64,000 nt of DNA from Desulfoluna spongiiphila. GTDB taxonomy: Bacteria; Desulfobacterota; Desulfobacteria; Desulfobacterales; Desulfolunaceae. A program made the position numbers and the translations under genes. Positions 24,269 to 33,630 of the stretch are shown here, piece by piece; position 1 is the first letter of the stretch; the number at the start of each line of letters is the position of its first letter. The notes beneath the pieces are model-generated. The model worked only from the letters and a program-made list of their open reading frames with translations, had not been told where the DNA came from and did not search any database. The stretch covers positions 42,369 to 106,368 of the forward strand of contig NZ_FMUX01000023.1 of the NCBI RefSeq assembly GCF_900101345.1, written 5' to 3'.

Positions 24269-27200
24269 TCACTCGACAAACCGCCAGTAATAAAGCCCCA
24301 GAACCTCTTTTTCGATGGCCATGGACTGCGCGGTGCCGGCCCCGTCATCCTCTCCATAGATAAGGACGTCCGTGGCACTCCCCTTGCGGTTCAGAATCGC
24401 AGGGGAGTAATAGATATCATCTTTAAACCGCCTGCCCGAAAGCGTGCCGTCGTCATCGTCCACATCCCCGTCGCCATCGGAATCAAAAAAGGGTTCGTCC
24501 GGCTGAGACCCATCGCAGGCATTGAGCGTGTAAAACACGGACCCGCCCCCAGCCGTGCAGGGGGAGAGCTTGGGAACGATGGAGGCCACGATGGCTTTGC
24601 CGTCGAGCAACTGGGTCTTGGTCACCACGCGCTCACCGGTCAACGGCAGGTCCAGGTACCACCCCACATGGGTCCCGCCCTCGTAAGCACCCGCTTTCAC
24701 CCACTCTTCGGGGACCAGCCAGTCAATGGCGTGGGAGGTAGAGTGGAGCAAGGCAGACGAAGCAGGTGATGTCACGGACTGCTTTAATAAGGTGGCGTCT
24801 GTAAAATGCGAAAGGGTCCGCTCGGCGGCGTTGCTTGTGGGCTGCTGCAATGCTCCCAGGTATCGGGACTCCGGAGATTCCCACTCATCCGCCCAGTCCC
24901 AGATGCCGTAGATGCTTTGAATGTCCGTATTGGAGGGATCTTCATTGGCAAGGTAACGACCGGTCCCGAAAATAACCATGACCCCTTTGCGGTTTCTGTC
25001 ACAATGGGACATGACGGCCGGTTTTCCTAAAATGGGCTGTATCTCGCCATCCTTGTTTTTTGCGGTAAACAGGGGGTGACCGTCGTAGGCAACATGCCAG
25101 GCCCCGGCACTTGAGGACGAAAGATCGAACTTCCACAGGTTTCCCAGCATATCCCCTGCATAGACGATATCCACGGTGCCGTTAAAGTCCGTATCAATGG
25201 GCACCGGAGAACTCAGGCCATTGCATTTTTCATCGGCGGGCACAGCGCTGCCCTCGTTGGTGTCAATGGGGACAAGCTGAGACCCATCCATATTTAATGC
25301 ATACAAAACGGCCTTTCCGTTCAGGCTGTCGTATCCGTTGCCGACCAGAATGATGTACTGACCGGTGTTGGCCTTGACGATGGCAGGCGCGCTGTAGCTG
25401 AATCCCATGTCAGGGTCCGTGTTTCCATAGGCCGGATACTCCCAGATTGTGGGGATCTGGTGCTCTGAAATCTTGGTGGGGTTGGTGATGTCCATGCCAT
25501 AATACCCCCTGCCCCCTTTGCCCAGTCCACCCACCAGCCAGGTCTTTGCGGAGATGCCGTTTTTAATGGTTCGGATTTGAACGGTGTTGTCCACAAAATA
25601 GGTGTGGGTGTACTCGGAATCGGCGAGGTAGCCCAGGTTCTCGGTGACAAAGGACGGTATGTAGGCAAAGAGTTCGTTGCCGTCGGCAGAATCAAAGGCG
25701 TGGAGCATGCCATCATTTGCCCCCACGTAGACCACGCCGTTTTCATACGTCGGCGACGAATTCACGATATCACCCAGCACAAGCCCGTCCCGGTCGCGAT
25801 ATGTTCCACCTTTGGCCTTTTCCCCGCTGGAGTCGCCCCGGACAAAATCCAAAATGCCCTGGGAAAGGCTCTCCTTCTGGGCATCGGACAGGTTGCCGTA
25901 CCGAAACGCCGTGCTGCCGCTCTCCCCATTGGTGAGGATGCATCGCGATGAGTCCCACCAGGTCAGGGACTTGGCCGCCATCACCTCCTGGGCATCCCAG
26001 GCCTTGGTGGTGGTCAGCTTCCCGGCTGAATCCGTTCCCAGGTCAAAGGCTTTCAGGTTCCCGGTCCAGTTCGACGAATCAAAATACCCCTGGTACAACT
26101 TGGTATCCTGTTTCAGTTCCTGGGAGTTCATGCTCACGCTCGCCCCGCTCATGACCTGGTTCTGGATATCACCGATCACACTCACCAGGGCATTGGCAAG
26201 GGCCTCGCTGTTCCCGGCTGTCATGAATTTTCCCCGGCCGTTGACCGCTGCATGGAACAAATCATCAATTTTAGTCTTGTCCGATGTGGGAGCGGGCCAT
26301 GCCAGTTCATCCTTCATACCCGGACAGTCCTTCGGACAGTCGTAATTACTGTCTTTCAAGGTCCCCGAAACCCCGAAGGCCACCGTATAGGTCACCATGT
26401 GCTGATGCTGTGCGGTATCCTTAACGGTAGTCGGCACGTTATCAGCCAGGTCGGTGCGCAGGTCCCTCTCGTAAAAATGCATGGCGATGTCGGCAAGGGT
26501 ATCAGACGATTCGTCGGCATACGGCACCCCGTCCCAGGTGGACGTATCGGATGTGGAATTTTTATCTGCGTTACCCACAGAATAGTCAAAATCCCCATTG
26601 TAGTACCCATCGGTCATCACGATGGTGAATGCTTTCTGGCACGTCCCGCCATTTTCTTCAGAGTCAAAAGGTGACGTCCCTATACCTCCGTCTCCTGAGG
26701 CCTTGTCGTAATACGCCCCGATGTTATAAAAGGCGTTTCTCAGGTGGGTGCCCCCTTCGGAGTCTATGGCATAGAGCTTTTGCAGCAGGGTATCGGTCAG
26801 GTCAGTTCCATCGACATGAATCGATTTTACCCCGGACACCGACCCGTTGTTGATGGCATAAAGCCCCACCTTGACCCCGCTGACCTCGCTGATCACCTGG
26901 GCTACCGCCGACTTGGCGGCAAGTTCCCGGTTTCGGCTGTACTGATACCAGTTGGCCATGTTCTGAAGGGCGGCCTGGTAATCGGTAACGGCGATGGCCG
27001 AAGGCACGGAGTCGAGAAGCGTCAACGACGCTACCTCGTAATAGTGCTCGTCCCCAGAGTCCGTCACCTCATAGTACTCTGCCGCGCCCCCGCTCAGATT
27101 AACGAGATACACCTTGTCACCGGATGTCTGATAATAGTGGGCATAACTCAAATCCACACCATAAATCACGGCGAAATCGCCGGCAGCATCCATGTCACGG

Positions 27201-28495
27201 GTTCCATAATTAAAATAGGGATGTTTTCTCGTACTCTGGGGATTGGCGTTGGTGTAGAGGGGCCAGGGCTTGTAGGTCACCTCCGGGTTGTAATAGACTT
27301 TATTGTACCCCGACCACTGCGTTTTCCAGCATGTACTCACATCGTGAGCCCACGAGTCGACACGGGCCACATTATTGTCACCTAGGATATACCCGGAACT
27401 CTTGGCGTCTCCTTTATTCATAAACTTGAAGGAACCGGTATCGCAGAGAATATCAAAATCCATGCTCCCCGAGTCGTCTAAGAGAAACATCACCAGCGGG
27501 GGTGCCGCCGCAACCTGGGTCGTCAACGGGGCATCGGCGATGTCCACGCACACCGTGCTGGTTCCACAAACCCTGTCCGCGCTGGAGCAGTCCTGATCGA
27601 CACCATCCCCGCAGATATCGATGGCATCGGGGTTGACGGATGAATCCGAATCATCGCAATCACCGTCGTTGGTCACCCACACAGCACCATCAGGTATGGT
27701 GCATTCGAGGTGAGAGTTCTTAGGGTTACCATACCCATCCCCATCCATGTCGTCATAGTAGAGGACCTTGGCCGAATTCGGGGCGTCTTCGTCTGTGAGG
27801 CCGTCACAGTCATTATCCATGCTGTCGCACTGATTGTCCTCGGCACCCGGATGGATCGCGGGGTTCGTGTCATTGCAATCACCGGACTGAGTCACCCACC
27901 CGCCACCGACTGGGGAAGCCGTGGTGATGTTCGGGTCACCCCATCCGTCTCCATCGCCGTCCCAATAATGCGTCGGCTCATCCGGTTCAAACTCCAGAAC
28001 CAGCCGGTACGCACCGATATTCTTTCTCTTTTTTACCCCGCGAAGCATGGTATAATACGATCCGGCAGTATCCAAATACCATTCAATCCGAAAGTTACCC
28101 TTCTTTCCACCGGTATTGTCACTCTCCAGCATCAAATCATCGTCGTCCGTACTATAGAGATACCCCACGGTCTCCAGATTCGGATTGAAATCCGGGGCCT
28201 TAGCATATATCGTGACCGTTCCGGGGGTATTGACGGAAAACGTGAAGTAATCCTTGTCAAAACACTTTTGCCCCCAAATGGTCTCACAACGTTCAAGAAC
28301 CCCATCCCTCACGATACCCGCATCGGTCAACGTGCCCAGATCGTGGGCATGGGCGATGACATCGGCAAAACCCGTTTCAGCCTCCACCGATGCGCTCCCC
28401 CCCATCACACAAATGAACAGGCACCCCAAAACAACCGGCAAACACCATCGTTGAGCCATCTTCCTGCAAGCCTTCCAAATATCAGCGAGCCCCAT
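24269..28495 (-). CDS. pilY1: PilY1-type pilus tip adhesin with metal-binding insert (cluster 1)
   Basis: 1408 residues. Signal peptide (about 1-40), then two copies of a MopE-like putative metal-binding motif (about 175-310, with DGDGWGDP, SGDCNDTN, CDSMDNDCDG and similar Asp/Cys-rich blocks), a VWA region opening with the MIDAS motif DDSGSMD, and a C-terminal PilY1 beta-propeller of about 500 residues with Ca-binding Asp clusters. PilY1 sits at the tip of type IV pili, promotes pilus extension and binds surfaces. The start at 28495 has a GGAGGGG site; an internal ATG at 28459 is an alternative. It is the fifth gene of a fimT-pilW-pilV-pilX-pilY1 operon. Confidence 0.87.
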   Translation of the reverse strand: MGLADIWKACRKMAQRWCLPVVLGCLFICVMGGSASVEAETGFADVIAHAHDLGTLTDAGIVRDGVLERCETIWGQKCFDKDYFTFSVNTPGTVTIYAKAPDFNPNLETVGYLYSTDDDDLMLESDNTGGKKGNFRIEWYLDTAGSYYTMLRGVKKRKNIGAYRLVLEFEPDEPTHYWDGDGDGWGDPNITTASPVGGGWVTQSGDCNDTNPAIHPGAEDNQCDSMDNDCDGLTDEDAPNSAKVLYYDDMDGDGYGNPKNSHLECTIPDGAVWVTNDGDCDDSDSSVNPDAIDICGDGVDQDCSSADRVCGTSTVCVDIADAPLTTQVAAAPPLVMFLLDDSGSMDFDILCDTGSFKFMNKGDAKSSGYILGDNNVARVDSWAHDVSTCWKTQWSGYNKVYYNPEVTYKPWPLYTNANPQSTRKHPYFNYGTRDMDAAGDFAVIYGVDLSYAHYYQTSGDKVYLVNLSGGAAEYYEVTDSGDEHYYEVASLTLLDSVPSAIAVTDYQAALQNMANWYQYSRNRELAAKSAVAQVISEVSGVKVGLYAINNGSVSGVKSIHVDGTDLTDTLLQKLYAIDSEGGTHLRNAFYNIGAYYDKASGDGGIGTSPFDSEENGGTCQKAFTIVMTDGYYNGDFDYSVGNADKNSTSDTSTWDGVPYADESSDTLADIAMHFYERDLRTDLADNVPTTVKDTAQHQHMVTYTVAFGVSGTLKDSNYDCPKDCPGMKDELAWPAPTSDKTKIDDLFHAAVNGRGKFMTAGNSEALANALVSVIGDIQNQVMSGASVSMNSQELKQDTKLYQGYFDSSNWTGNLKAFDLGTDSAGKLTTTKAWDAQEVMAAKSLTWWDSSRCILTNGESGSTAFRYGNLSDAQKESLSQGILDFVRGDSSGEKAKGGTYRDRDGLVLGDIVNSSPTYENGVVYVGANDGMLHAFDSADGNELFAYIPSFVTENLGYLADSEYTHTYFVDNTVQIRTIKNGISAKTWLVGGLGKGGRGYYGMDITNPTKISEHQIPTIWEYPAYGNTDPDMGFSYSAPAIVKANTGQYIILVGNGYDSLNGKAVLYALNMDGSQLVPIDTNEGSAVPADEKCNGLSSPVPIDTDFNGTVDIVYAGDMLGNLWKFDLSSSSAGAWHVAYDGHPLFTAKNKDGEIQPILGKPAVMSHCDRNRKGVMVIFGTGRYLANEDPSNTDIQSIYGIWDWADEWESPESRYLGALQQPTSNAAERTLSHFTDATLLKQSVTSPASSALLHSTSHAIDWLVPEEWVKAGAYEGGTHVGWYLDLPLTGERVVTKTQLLDGKAIVASIVPKLSPCTAGGGSVFYTLNACDGSQPDEPFFDSDGDGDVDDDDGTLSGRRFKDDIYYSPAILNRKGSATDVLIYGEDDGAGTAQSMAIEKEVLGLYYWRFVE

Positions 28496-28507
28496 GCATC
28501 CCCTCCG

Positions 28508-29020
28508 TCAATTCATCTTTTTACAATAGCCCGCCGCCATCTCGACCTTGCCGGAGGAGAGCACGGAACGTCCGTAAATCACGTATTCCCATTTGAGCGG
28601 GGAGGTCATTTCCAGACTGGAGCCAGAAGCCACCCCCATGCGCAAGGCGCAGAATGAAGTTTTTCCGTCCGTATAGAATGTGGACACCGCGGCGTTGGTA
28701 TCCGACCCGGAGGTCTGCCACGCGTCCTGTTCCGGCTTAAAGCGCGTCTCCTCATCGGTTCCGTCGGAGAGCCACGACAACCCGGCCGTGGCCGGATCGA
28801 CGTCATCTGCATGTTCAAGGTCCAGGGCGGCTTCCTTGATGGCAGACTCCGCCCGGTAAAAATTCCGGGTGTAGCTTTGATCGTTGCCGGAAATCTTGAG
28901 TTCGGTCTGGGTTGTTGTCAACGCATTGACCCCCAGCAGAGCAACCAGAAAAAGAACGACCAATGCAATGAGGAGGACCGATCCCTCCTCACCTTCCCCA
29001 TGGGCATACCTGCGACGCAT
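28508..29020 (-). CDS. pilX: PilX-type minor pilin protein (cluster 1)
   Basis: 170 residues. A short positively charged N-terminus ending in EEGSVLLIALVV leads into the single hydrophobic helix, and TELKISGNDQSYTRNFYRAES is the typical PilX junction. The globular part has two Cys far apart. PilX forms part of the minor-pilin priming complex below PilY1. The start at 29020 has a GGGAGAA site. It ends 13 bp before pilY1. Confidence 0.85.
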   Translation of the reverse strand: MRRRYAHGEGEEGSVLLIALVVLFLVALLGVNALTTTQTELKISGNDQSYTRNFYRAESAIKEAALDLEHADDVDPATAGLSWLSDGTDEETRFKPEQDAWQTSGSDTNAAVSTFYTDGKTSFCALRMGVASGSSLEMTSPLKWEYVIYGRSVLSSGKVEMAAGYCKKMN

Positions 29021-29090
29021 CGAATTCTCCCGATTTAAATAAATGGTCCATGTGCTTGATGGCACAGACACACATTGGCTTATAGAGTGG

Positions 29091-29513
29091 TCAAATGCCC
29101 CGGGCCTTTAAAAACCGATAATCGAAGGAGTGGTCCCTGTCTCCCTCTTTCCACGCAACGGTCACCGTGATATCCCGCCTGTCGGGGTCGGCTGCCGGGG
29201 AAACGACAACCCATGTCACCCCAAACCCATCAACTTTTTCTGAGCCGTCCGCAAGATCGGCTGAGCCGAAGTCAAGGGCCAGCATCTGTTCGGCGCGCTC
29301 GGAGGCGACCATGGAGGCCTCGGTGATTTTATAGGCCGTCCCGTTGCCTTTGATGGCAGTAATCTGCATGGATGCCGCTCCCAGGATACCCACCGCGAGA
29401 ATAAGCAGTGCAACCACTACTTCGATAAGGGTAAACCCGTCAGCAGCCCATGAGGAGCCATGAGAACTCACGTTTGTGGGCCGACACGATATCGTCTCCA
29501 TCATTGATCGCAT
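29091..29513 (-). CDS. pilV: PilV-type minor pilin (cluster 1)
   Basis: 140 residues with the type IV prepilin signature: leader, then G-FTLIEVVVALLILAVG, cleaved between Gly and Phe by PilD, and Glu5 conserved. The globular domain is short. ATG codons at 29513 and 29504 both follow an AAAGGTG site, so the exact start is uncertain. Third gene of the cluster. Confidence 0.85.
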   Translation of the reverse strand: MRSMMETISCRPTNVSSHGSSWAADGFTLIEVVVALLILAVGILGAASMQITAIKGNGTAYKITEASMVASERAEQMLALDFGSADLADGSEKVDGFGVTWVVVSPAADPDRRDITVTVAWKEGDRDHSFDYRFLKARGI

Positions 29514-29530
29514 CACCTTTCTATTTGTCT

Positions 29531-30223
29531 TTACATATTCCGGCAATTGAAGACCCCCGTGACCAGTTGCCGATAGACCCCGTCAGAAGAGAAATTCAGG
29601 GTGTTTTCCGTATGATCGTCCGGAAAAGGAAGGGCAAAGGCTGTGGGCGTCGGGTAGCCTTCCACGGAACTTTCCGTCCTCGCAACAATGGTTACCCGGA
29701 TGCTTCGAATATCATTCAGGTGCTTTGCCTCAGGTGCCCAGGTGGTGCTCCCGCTTTTCAGTTCATAGATAAACTGCAGGGTTTCAATATCGTCGGCAAT
29801 GGGTGCTGCGACCCCTGAAACGGTGCGGACAATGCGCTTTACCCCGTCGTCTGCAACGAGATCAAACGCCACGGAGACCAGGTTATCCGTACCTTCTTCA
29901 ACATAGGTAAAGGTCAACGCCCCCTTGGTTGCCCGCGTAAAACCGGGCTGAAATTCACTGACGATATCGCTGCAGTACCCTGCCTTCATCAGCTCCCTGC
30001 CCAGGACATAGTGCCCGGCCCGCCAGTTCTGACGCATGGCGACAATTTTGTCCTGGGTATTTACCGAGTGCAATTGACTGATATAAACGGCATAGACCGC
30101 CGAGATCACCACAGAGCCAATGACCAGCGCAATGAGAAGTTCCAGCAGCGTAAGCCCCGTGTTCATCGTGGGACTTGCTGCGGCTTGGGGACACCGCGAT
30201 CTCAATTTATGACCCCGCTTCAA
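29531..30223 (-). CDS. pilW: PilW-type minor pilin (cluster 1)
   Basis: About 230 residues. The prepilin motif reads G-LTLLELLIALVIG, with Leu instead of Phe at position 1 of the mature protein. The upstream TTG at 30223 follows a GGGGGTG site and overlaps fimT by 17 bp; an ATG at 30166 would leave a four-residue leader. Globular part typical of PilW (RQNWRAGHYVLGRELMKAGYC). Confidence 0.83.
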   Translation of the reverse strand: MKRGHKLRSRCPQAAASPTMNTGLTLLELLIALVIGSVVISAVYAVYISQLHSVNTQDKIVAMRQNWRAGHYVLGRELMKAGYCSDIVSEFQPGFTRATKGALTFTYVEEGTDNLVSVAFDLVADDGVKRIVRTVSGVAAPIADDIETLQFIYELKSGSTTWAPEAKHLNDIRSIRVTIVARTESSVEGYPTPTAFALPFPDDHTENTLNFSSDGVYRQLVTGVFNCRNM

Positions 30224-30716
30224 TTTTCACCCCCCCGGCTGCGGCAAGGACCACATTATGGATCTTGACGCCCTCTTTGTTGGTAACGGAGATGATTCCC
30301 GAATCGGCAGGAAACCCTCGGGCGTTGAAACAGGCCTTTTCATCGGGCAATTCCGTATCGGCGACGGTAATGCCGGACGGCATCTTCCCCTGCTTCACCA
30401 CGTCCTCGCCTGAATCTTGAACCAGGTTTCCGTTATCGACAAACACCGTGTACCCACTGTTGCTCCCGGTTGTAAACGCCACGACAACAGATGCATTTTT
30501 CGCGATGGCCGTGGAGCGGGCCAGCACCAGCGCCGAGCGAACATCGGCGCTGCCGTTTTTCAACCGGCTGGTTTCAACCCATGCAGCGAACTGCGGTGCA
30601 GCCAAAGCAGCAAGAATAGAAACAATCGCCACGGTGACCATCAGCTCCAATAAAGTAAAACCCGTGGTTCCGCCAGCAGTTGTTTCCTCATGTTTGATTA
30701 ATCTGCATGAATTCAT
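30207..30716 (-). CDS. fimT: FimT/GspH-type minor pilin (cluster 1)
   Basis: 169 residues, first gene of cluster 1. The prepilin motif is G-FTLLELMVTVAIVSILAAL, followed by the FimT core (RSALVLARSTAIAKNASVVV) and ending with a GFPADSGIISV region. The start at 30716 has a GGAGAGG site; a longer in-frame form at 30755 lacks one. It lies 170 bp downstream of the conserved promoter-region motif. Confidence 0.87.
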   Translation of the reverse strand: MNSCRLIKHEETTAGGTTGFTLLELMVTVAIVSILAALAAPQFAAWVETSRLKNGSADVRSALVLARSTAIAKNASVVVAFTTGSNSGYTVFVDNGNLVQDSGEDVVKQGKMPSGITVADTELPDEKACFNARGFPADSGIISVTNKEGVKIHNVVLAAAGGVKIEAGS

Positions 30717-30887
30717 TATAAACGCCTCTCCATTCCGAAAGTATTCACACGGCATGCCTTATATTTATTTCAATTATAAAAACAGATTTTCACACGAAAC
30801 GCCTGAAAACTAAGCGCTAAAGGATGTTACCTTGAGAGAAACTTTGTTCCTTGTCATAGCTCAAAACCCCATACGTCCATTCGACAA

Positions 30888-30927
30888 TTCTAAAACCATT
30901 ATTATAGTCAAACAACTTGTTTGACAA
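30888..30927 (-). promoter_or_regulatory. Conserved promoter-region motif of pilin cluster 1
   Basis: On the minus strand this 40-bp block starts TTGTCAAAC and ends GTTTTAGAA. The same two blocks at the same spacing occur upstream of cluster 2 (39158-39197). Here the first block is part of a perfect 19-bp palindrome, GTCAAACAACTTGTTTGAC (30907-30925), and a TATAAT-like box follows. Confidence 0.55.
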
Positions 30928-31234
30928 TATGTTTTTTACTCAGAAGACGTTGCGAGGGGTTATTTAAACAGTGTCTCATTCAGTAAATGAATCAAGAGCC
31001 GCATATATCCTGCTTCTCCGCAGTTAGAAAAAAAGAGAAAAAAAATGGGAGATAAACTCAGGGGCATCAGACAGGCGGACCGGGGCAATGCCTTATTTCT
31101 TGCCCGCGCATAGATCATCAAGGAAGGAATCCGGCGAAGGCTGAAGGGCCCCAGGAATAAAATGACAAACATGACGTTTTGGGAAAAAACCGGAGAGGCG
31201 CAGAAAACACCATAAAGAAATGCAATGCCAATAG

Positions 31235-31478
31235 CCCGGATATTTCACGAGTCGGGTGGGCTCATGTGCAAGGCATCAGAGCTGCAGATGTAGTTTTTTA
31301 CCTCAAAGCTCTGATAACGCAGCAGATGACTGCACCCGGCTCGCCTGAAGGGTGAGAAAATCAAACAGCAAACCCTGATTTACATTTTACATTTTCAAAA
31401 TAGCTATTTTTCCGTTATAGCATTCTGAAATCATATAGTTTTTATCTTGACTGCTTGTTTTCTCATGAAATATCCGGG
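31235..31478 (+). repeat. Family M repeat, copy 1 (full, 244 bp)
   Basis: Perfect 13-bp terminal inverted repeats CCCGGATATTTCA / TGAAATATCCGGG. Inside are CGAGTCGGGT...ACCCGGCTCG arms and a hairpin with perfect ATCAGAGCT/AGCTCTGAT stem. No open reading frame. The surrounding 1.2-kb gap (30717-31952) has no convincing gene. Confidence 0.85.
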
Positions 31479-31557
31479 ACAGGGATCTACGGACCTGCCA
31501 CATCCCCGGTGTGGAAGTCCTGAAACCTAGGCCTGAACCCTTGGTGATGACACCCAA

Positions 31558-31588
31558 TAAAAAACCCGTCTCCCATACGGGAACGGGT
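31558..31588 (-). terminator. Terminator downstream of hisC
   Basis: On the minus strand ACCCGT-TCCC-GTAT-GGGA-ACGGGT-type stem (one bulged base) is followed by TTTTTTATT. It lies beyond repeat R3, about 365 bp after hisC. Confidence 0.55.
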
Positions 31589-31647
31589 GCACCATATTAG
31601 CTGTCACGCAAAAAACCTGATGTGAATCGTTTCGCCATACCGGCCAT

Positions 31648-31792
31648 GCCTTCGCCGCCAGGTTTCAAGCTGCCCCCAGGTTGCGAATGCTTTCCCTTCG
31701 TTTCCCGAGGTGAAAGCATTCGCGAAAATTCTCACAACATGAATCCAAACCTGTTTGTCAAACGCTTTGCCCCCGGCTGGACAGCCGGAGGC
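31648..31792 (+). repeat. Family R repeat, copy 3
   Basis: Main hairpin GCGAATGCTTTC / GAAAGCATTCGC around CCTTCGTTTCCCGAGG: the arms differ from copy 2 at one pair (G-C to A-T) with both sides changed. The 3' module CCTGTTTGTCAAAC and the CCCCCGGCTGGACAGCCGGAGGC hairpin are present; the first hairpin is degenerate. Confidence 0.75.
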
Positions 31793-31952
31793 AAACGTAA
31801 CCTGAATAGTTGCGGCAGCTTTCTATCAGCTGAATGGGAAGGTTTTTTGAAAGGTGAGGCGGGAAGGCAAATCGATTCCACGGCCCTCCCCGGGGGGGGG
31901 TGAACCGTAACCTGCCCAGCAGGATGGCGGAAGAGGCCATCCTTACGCACGC

Positions 31953-33032
31953 CTACAAGGAATCCACAGCATGGAGAAGGGCCGTGTTCTCCTCGGCCGT
32001 GCCGATGGTAATGCGCACAAAGGGGGTCAGTCCCTCTTTGTTAAAGAAACGCACCAGCACGCCCTGGGCTTTGAGGCCTTCGTAGACGGCTTTTCCGTCG
32101 CGGTCCGGGGCCCCTGCAAAGACAAAGTTGGCTTCAGAGGGCAGCACCTTCCACCCCTTGGCGGAGAGGGCCTCGGAGACACGTTCCCGCTCGGCCATGA
32201 CCATGCTGCGTGTTTTGTCAAACCACTCCCGGTCCGCCATGGCGGCCATGCCCGCTTTCTGGGTAAGGGTGTCCACGGGATAGGAGTTGAAGGAGTCCTT
32301 CACTGCATAAAGGGCCCGAATCAGCTCCTCGCTCCCCATGGCCCACCCCAGGCGGCTTCCGGCAAGGGAGTAGCTCTTGGAGTAGGTCCGCACCACCAGG
32401 AGATTGGGGAACCGGTCGATGAGGGCAACGGCACTTTCGCCCCCGAAGTCGATGTAGGCCTCATCCACCACCACCACGCGATCCTCGGGCCAGCGCTCCA
32501 TAAGGCGCGTCACCTCATCCAGGGAGAGAAGCATCCCTGTGGGGGCGTTGGGGTTGGGAAAAATAAGCCCGCACCCCGTCTCCGCCAGGAAACGATCGAT
32601 GTTGACGAGGTAATCCTCATCCAGGGCCACCTTTTTGTAATCGATGCCGTAGTAGTCGCAGTACACGGGGTAAAAACTGTAGGTATGCTCAGGAAAAAGA
32701 AGGGGCCCCCGGGACGAATCAAAGAAGGCGAAAAAGACAAAAGAGAGGATCTCATCGGACCCGTTGCCCACCATCACCTGCTCCCGCTTGATACCGTGGG
32801 TCTCTGCGATGAGACGGCACAGGGCGTCTGCATTGGGATCGGGATATCGACGGAGGTTCTCCACATCATAGGATCGGAGCGCCTCGGCCACACCCGGTGC
32901 CGGGGCATAGGGGTTTTCGTTGGTATTGAGCTTGATGTAACTGCGGTCCTGGGGCTGTTCGCCGGGAACATAGGGGGTCAGCTTCGTGAAACGTTCGGAG
33001 TACATTCTGGTGGGGCTCCCATCTGTCGTCAT
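31953..33032 (-). CDS. hisC: Histidinol-phosphate aminotransferase
   Basis: A PLP enzyme of fold type I in histidine biosynthesis. 359 residues. Recognisable blocks: LTPYVPGEQP near the N-terminus, LNTNENPYAP, the PLP lysine in TYSKSYSLAGSRLGW (Lys219), and FVRITIGTAEEN at the end. A start at 33005 with a distant GGGAG site is an alternative to the ATG at 33032, which lacks one. It stands alone between two pilin clusters; other his genes are absent. Specificity for histidinol phosphate over aromatic acids is inferred from family similarity. Confidence 0.9.
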   Translation of the reverse strand: MTTDGSPTRMYSERFTKLTPYVPGEQPQDRSYIKLNTNENPYAPAPGVAEALRSYDVENLRRYPDPNADALCRLIAETHGIKREQVMVGNGSDEILSFVFFAFFDSSRGPLLFPEHTYSFYPVYCDYYGIDYKKVALDEDYLVNIDRFLAETGCGLIFPNPNAPTGMLLSLDEVTRLMERWPEDRVVVVDEAYIDFGGESAVALIDRFPNLLVVRTYSKSYSLAGSRLGWAMGSEELIRALYAVKDSFNSYPVDTLTQKAGMAAMADREWFDKTRSMVMAERERVSEALSAKGWKVLPSEANFVFAGAPDRDGKAVYEGLKAQGVLVRFFNKEGLTPFVRITIGTAEENTALLHAVDSL

Positions 33033-33154
33033 GGTCGAAAACCCATCCCGTCAGCCTTCTGACCAACGGAACAGGTGGTGTCTCGTGCGTATTAGAGCAT
33101 CCTTTATAGCACCGACCATACGTCCCGGCAAGGCAACCCCACGGGGGCATGACG

Positions 33155-33184
33155 AAAAAGCCCCGGCCCGTCCATTGCCCGGGT
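33155..33184 (-). terminator. Candidate terminator of pilin cluster 2
   Basis: On the minus strand CCCGG-12 nt-CCGGG is followed by GCTTTTT, 37 bp after the stop of the small secreted protein gene. Confidence 0.4.
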
Positions 33185-33220
33185 CCCCGCGCCCCCCCAT
33201 GATTGAAGAGGCAAAAAGCC

Positions 33221-33622
33221 TTATCGCTTTTGGATCACATACGCAAAAAGAGTGCCGTCCTTACGAGCCACACCCTTGACATAGACACGGTCCCGACGTT
33301 TGAAGTGTGATAACTTCGCCGCATTGCCCGACGCATCGAGGAGCTTCGTCTTGGTACGGGTGCCGTCATGGAACCAGGACCCGATCACAAAGGTGGACTC
33401 ACCAATGAGCATCCACGTGCCGTCGGCCGCAACCTCCATCACTTCCGACTTTTTTTCCACCACCCGCCTGTCGTCATAGACCCTGGAGCCGGTCCCTGGA
33501 TCCATTGAAGCAGGCACCTCAAGAACAAGGGTACGGGAATCTCCGGCCCAGGCAACGGCGGCCTCACCGGCAGTTGCAAGTACCGCCGCCAGGAGAACAA
33601 CTCCAATTTGTTTCAGCACCAT
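33221..33622 (-). CDS. Small secreted protein after pilY1 (cluster 2)
   Basis: 133 residues with a signal peptide (about 1-26, ending in AVAWA) and a beta-rich mature domain. The C-terminal part (LSHFKRRDRVYVKGVARKDG) looks like a small OB- or SH3-type barrel, which is only an impression from alternating hydrophobics. AGGAG site before the ATG at 33622. It follows pilY1-2 by 8 bp and is the positional counterpart of the gene at 23839. Confidence 0.65.
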   Translation of the reverse strand: MVLKQIGVVLLAAVLATAGEAAVAWAGDSRTLVLEVPASMDPGTGSRVYDDRRVVEKKSEVMEVAADGTWMLIGESTFVIGSWFHDGTRTKTKLLDASGNAAKLSHFKRRDRVYVKGVARKDGTLFAYVIQKR

Positions 33623-33630
33623 GATGTCTC

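Noticed and set aside
30960..31172. 70-residue minus-strand frame upstream of pilin cluster 1
   Set aside because: No ribosome-binding site, composition unlike the neighbouring genes and no recognised motif.
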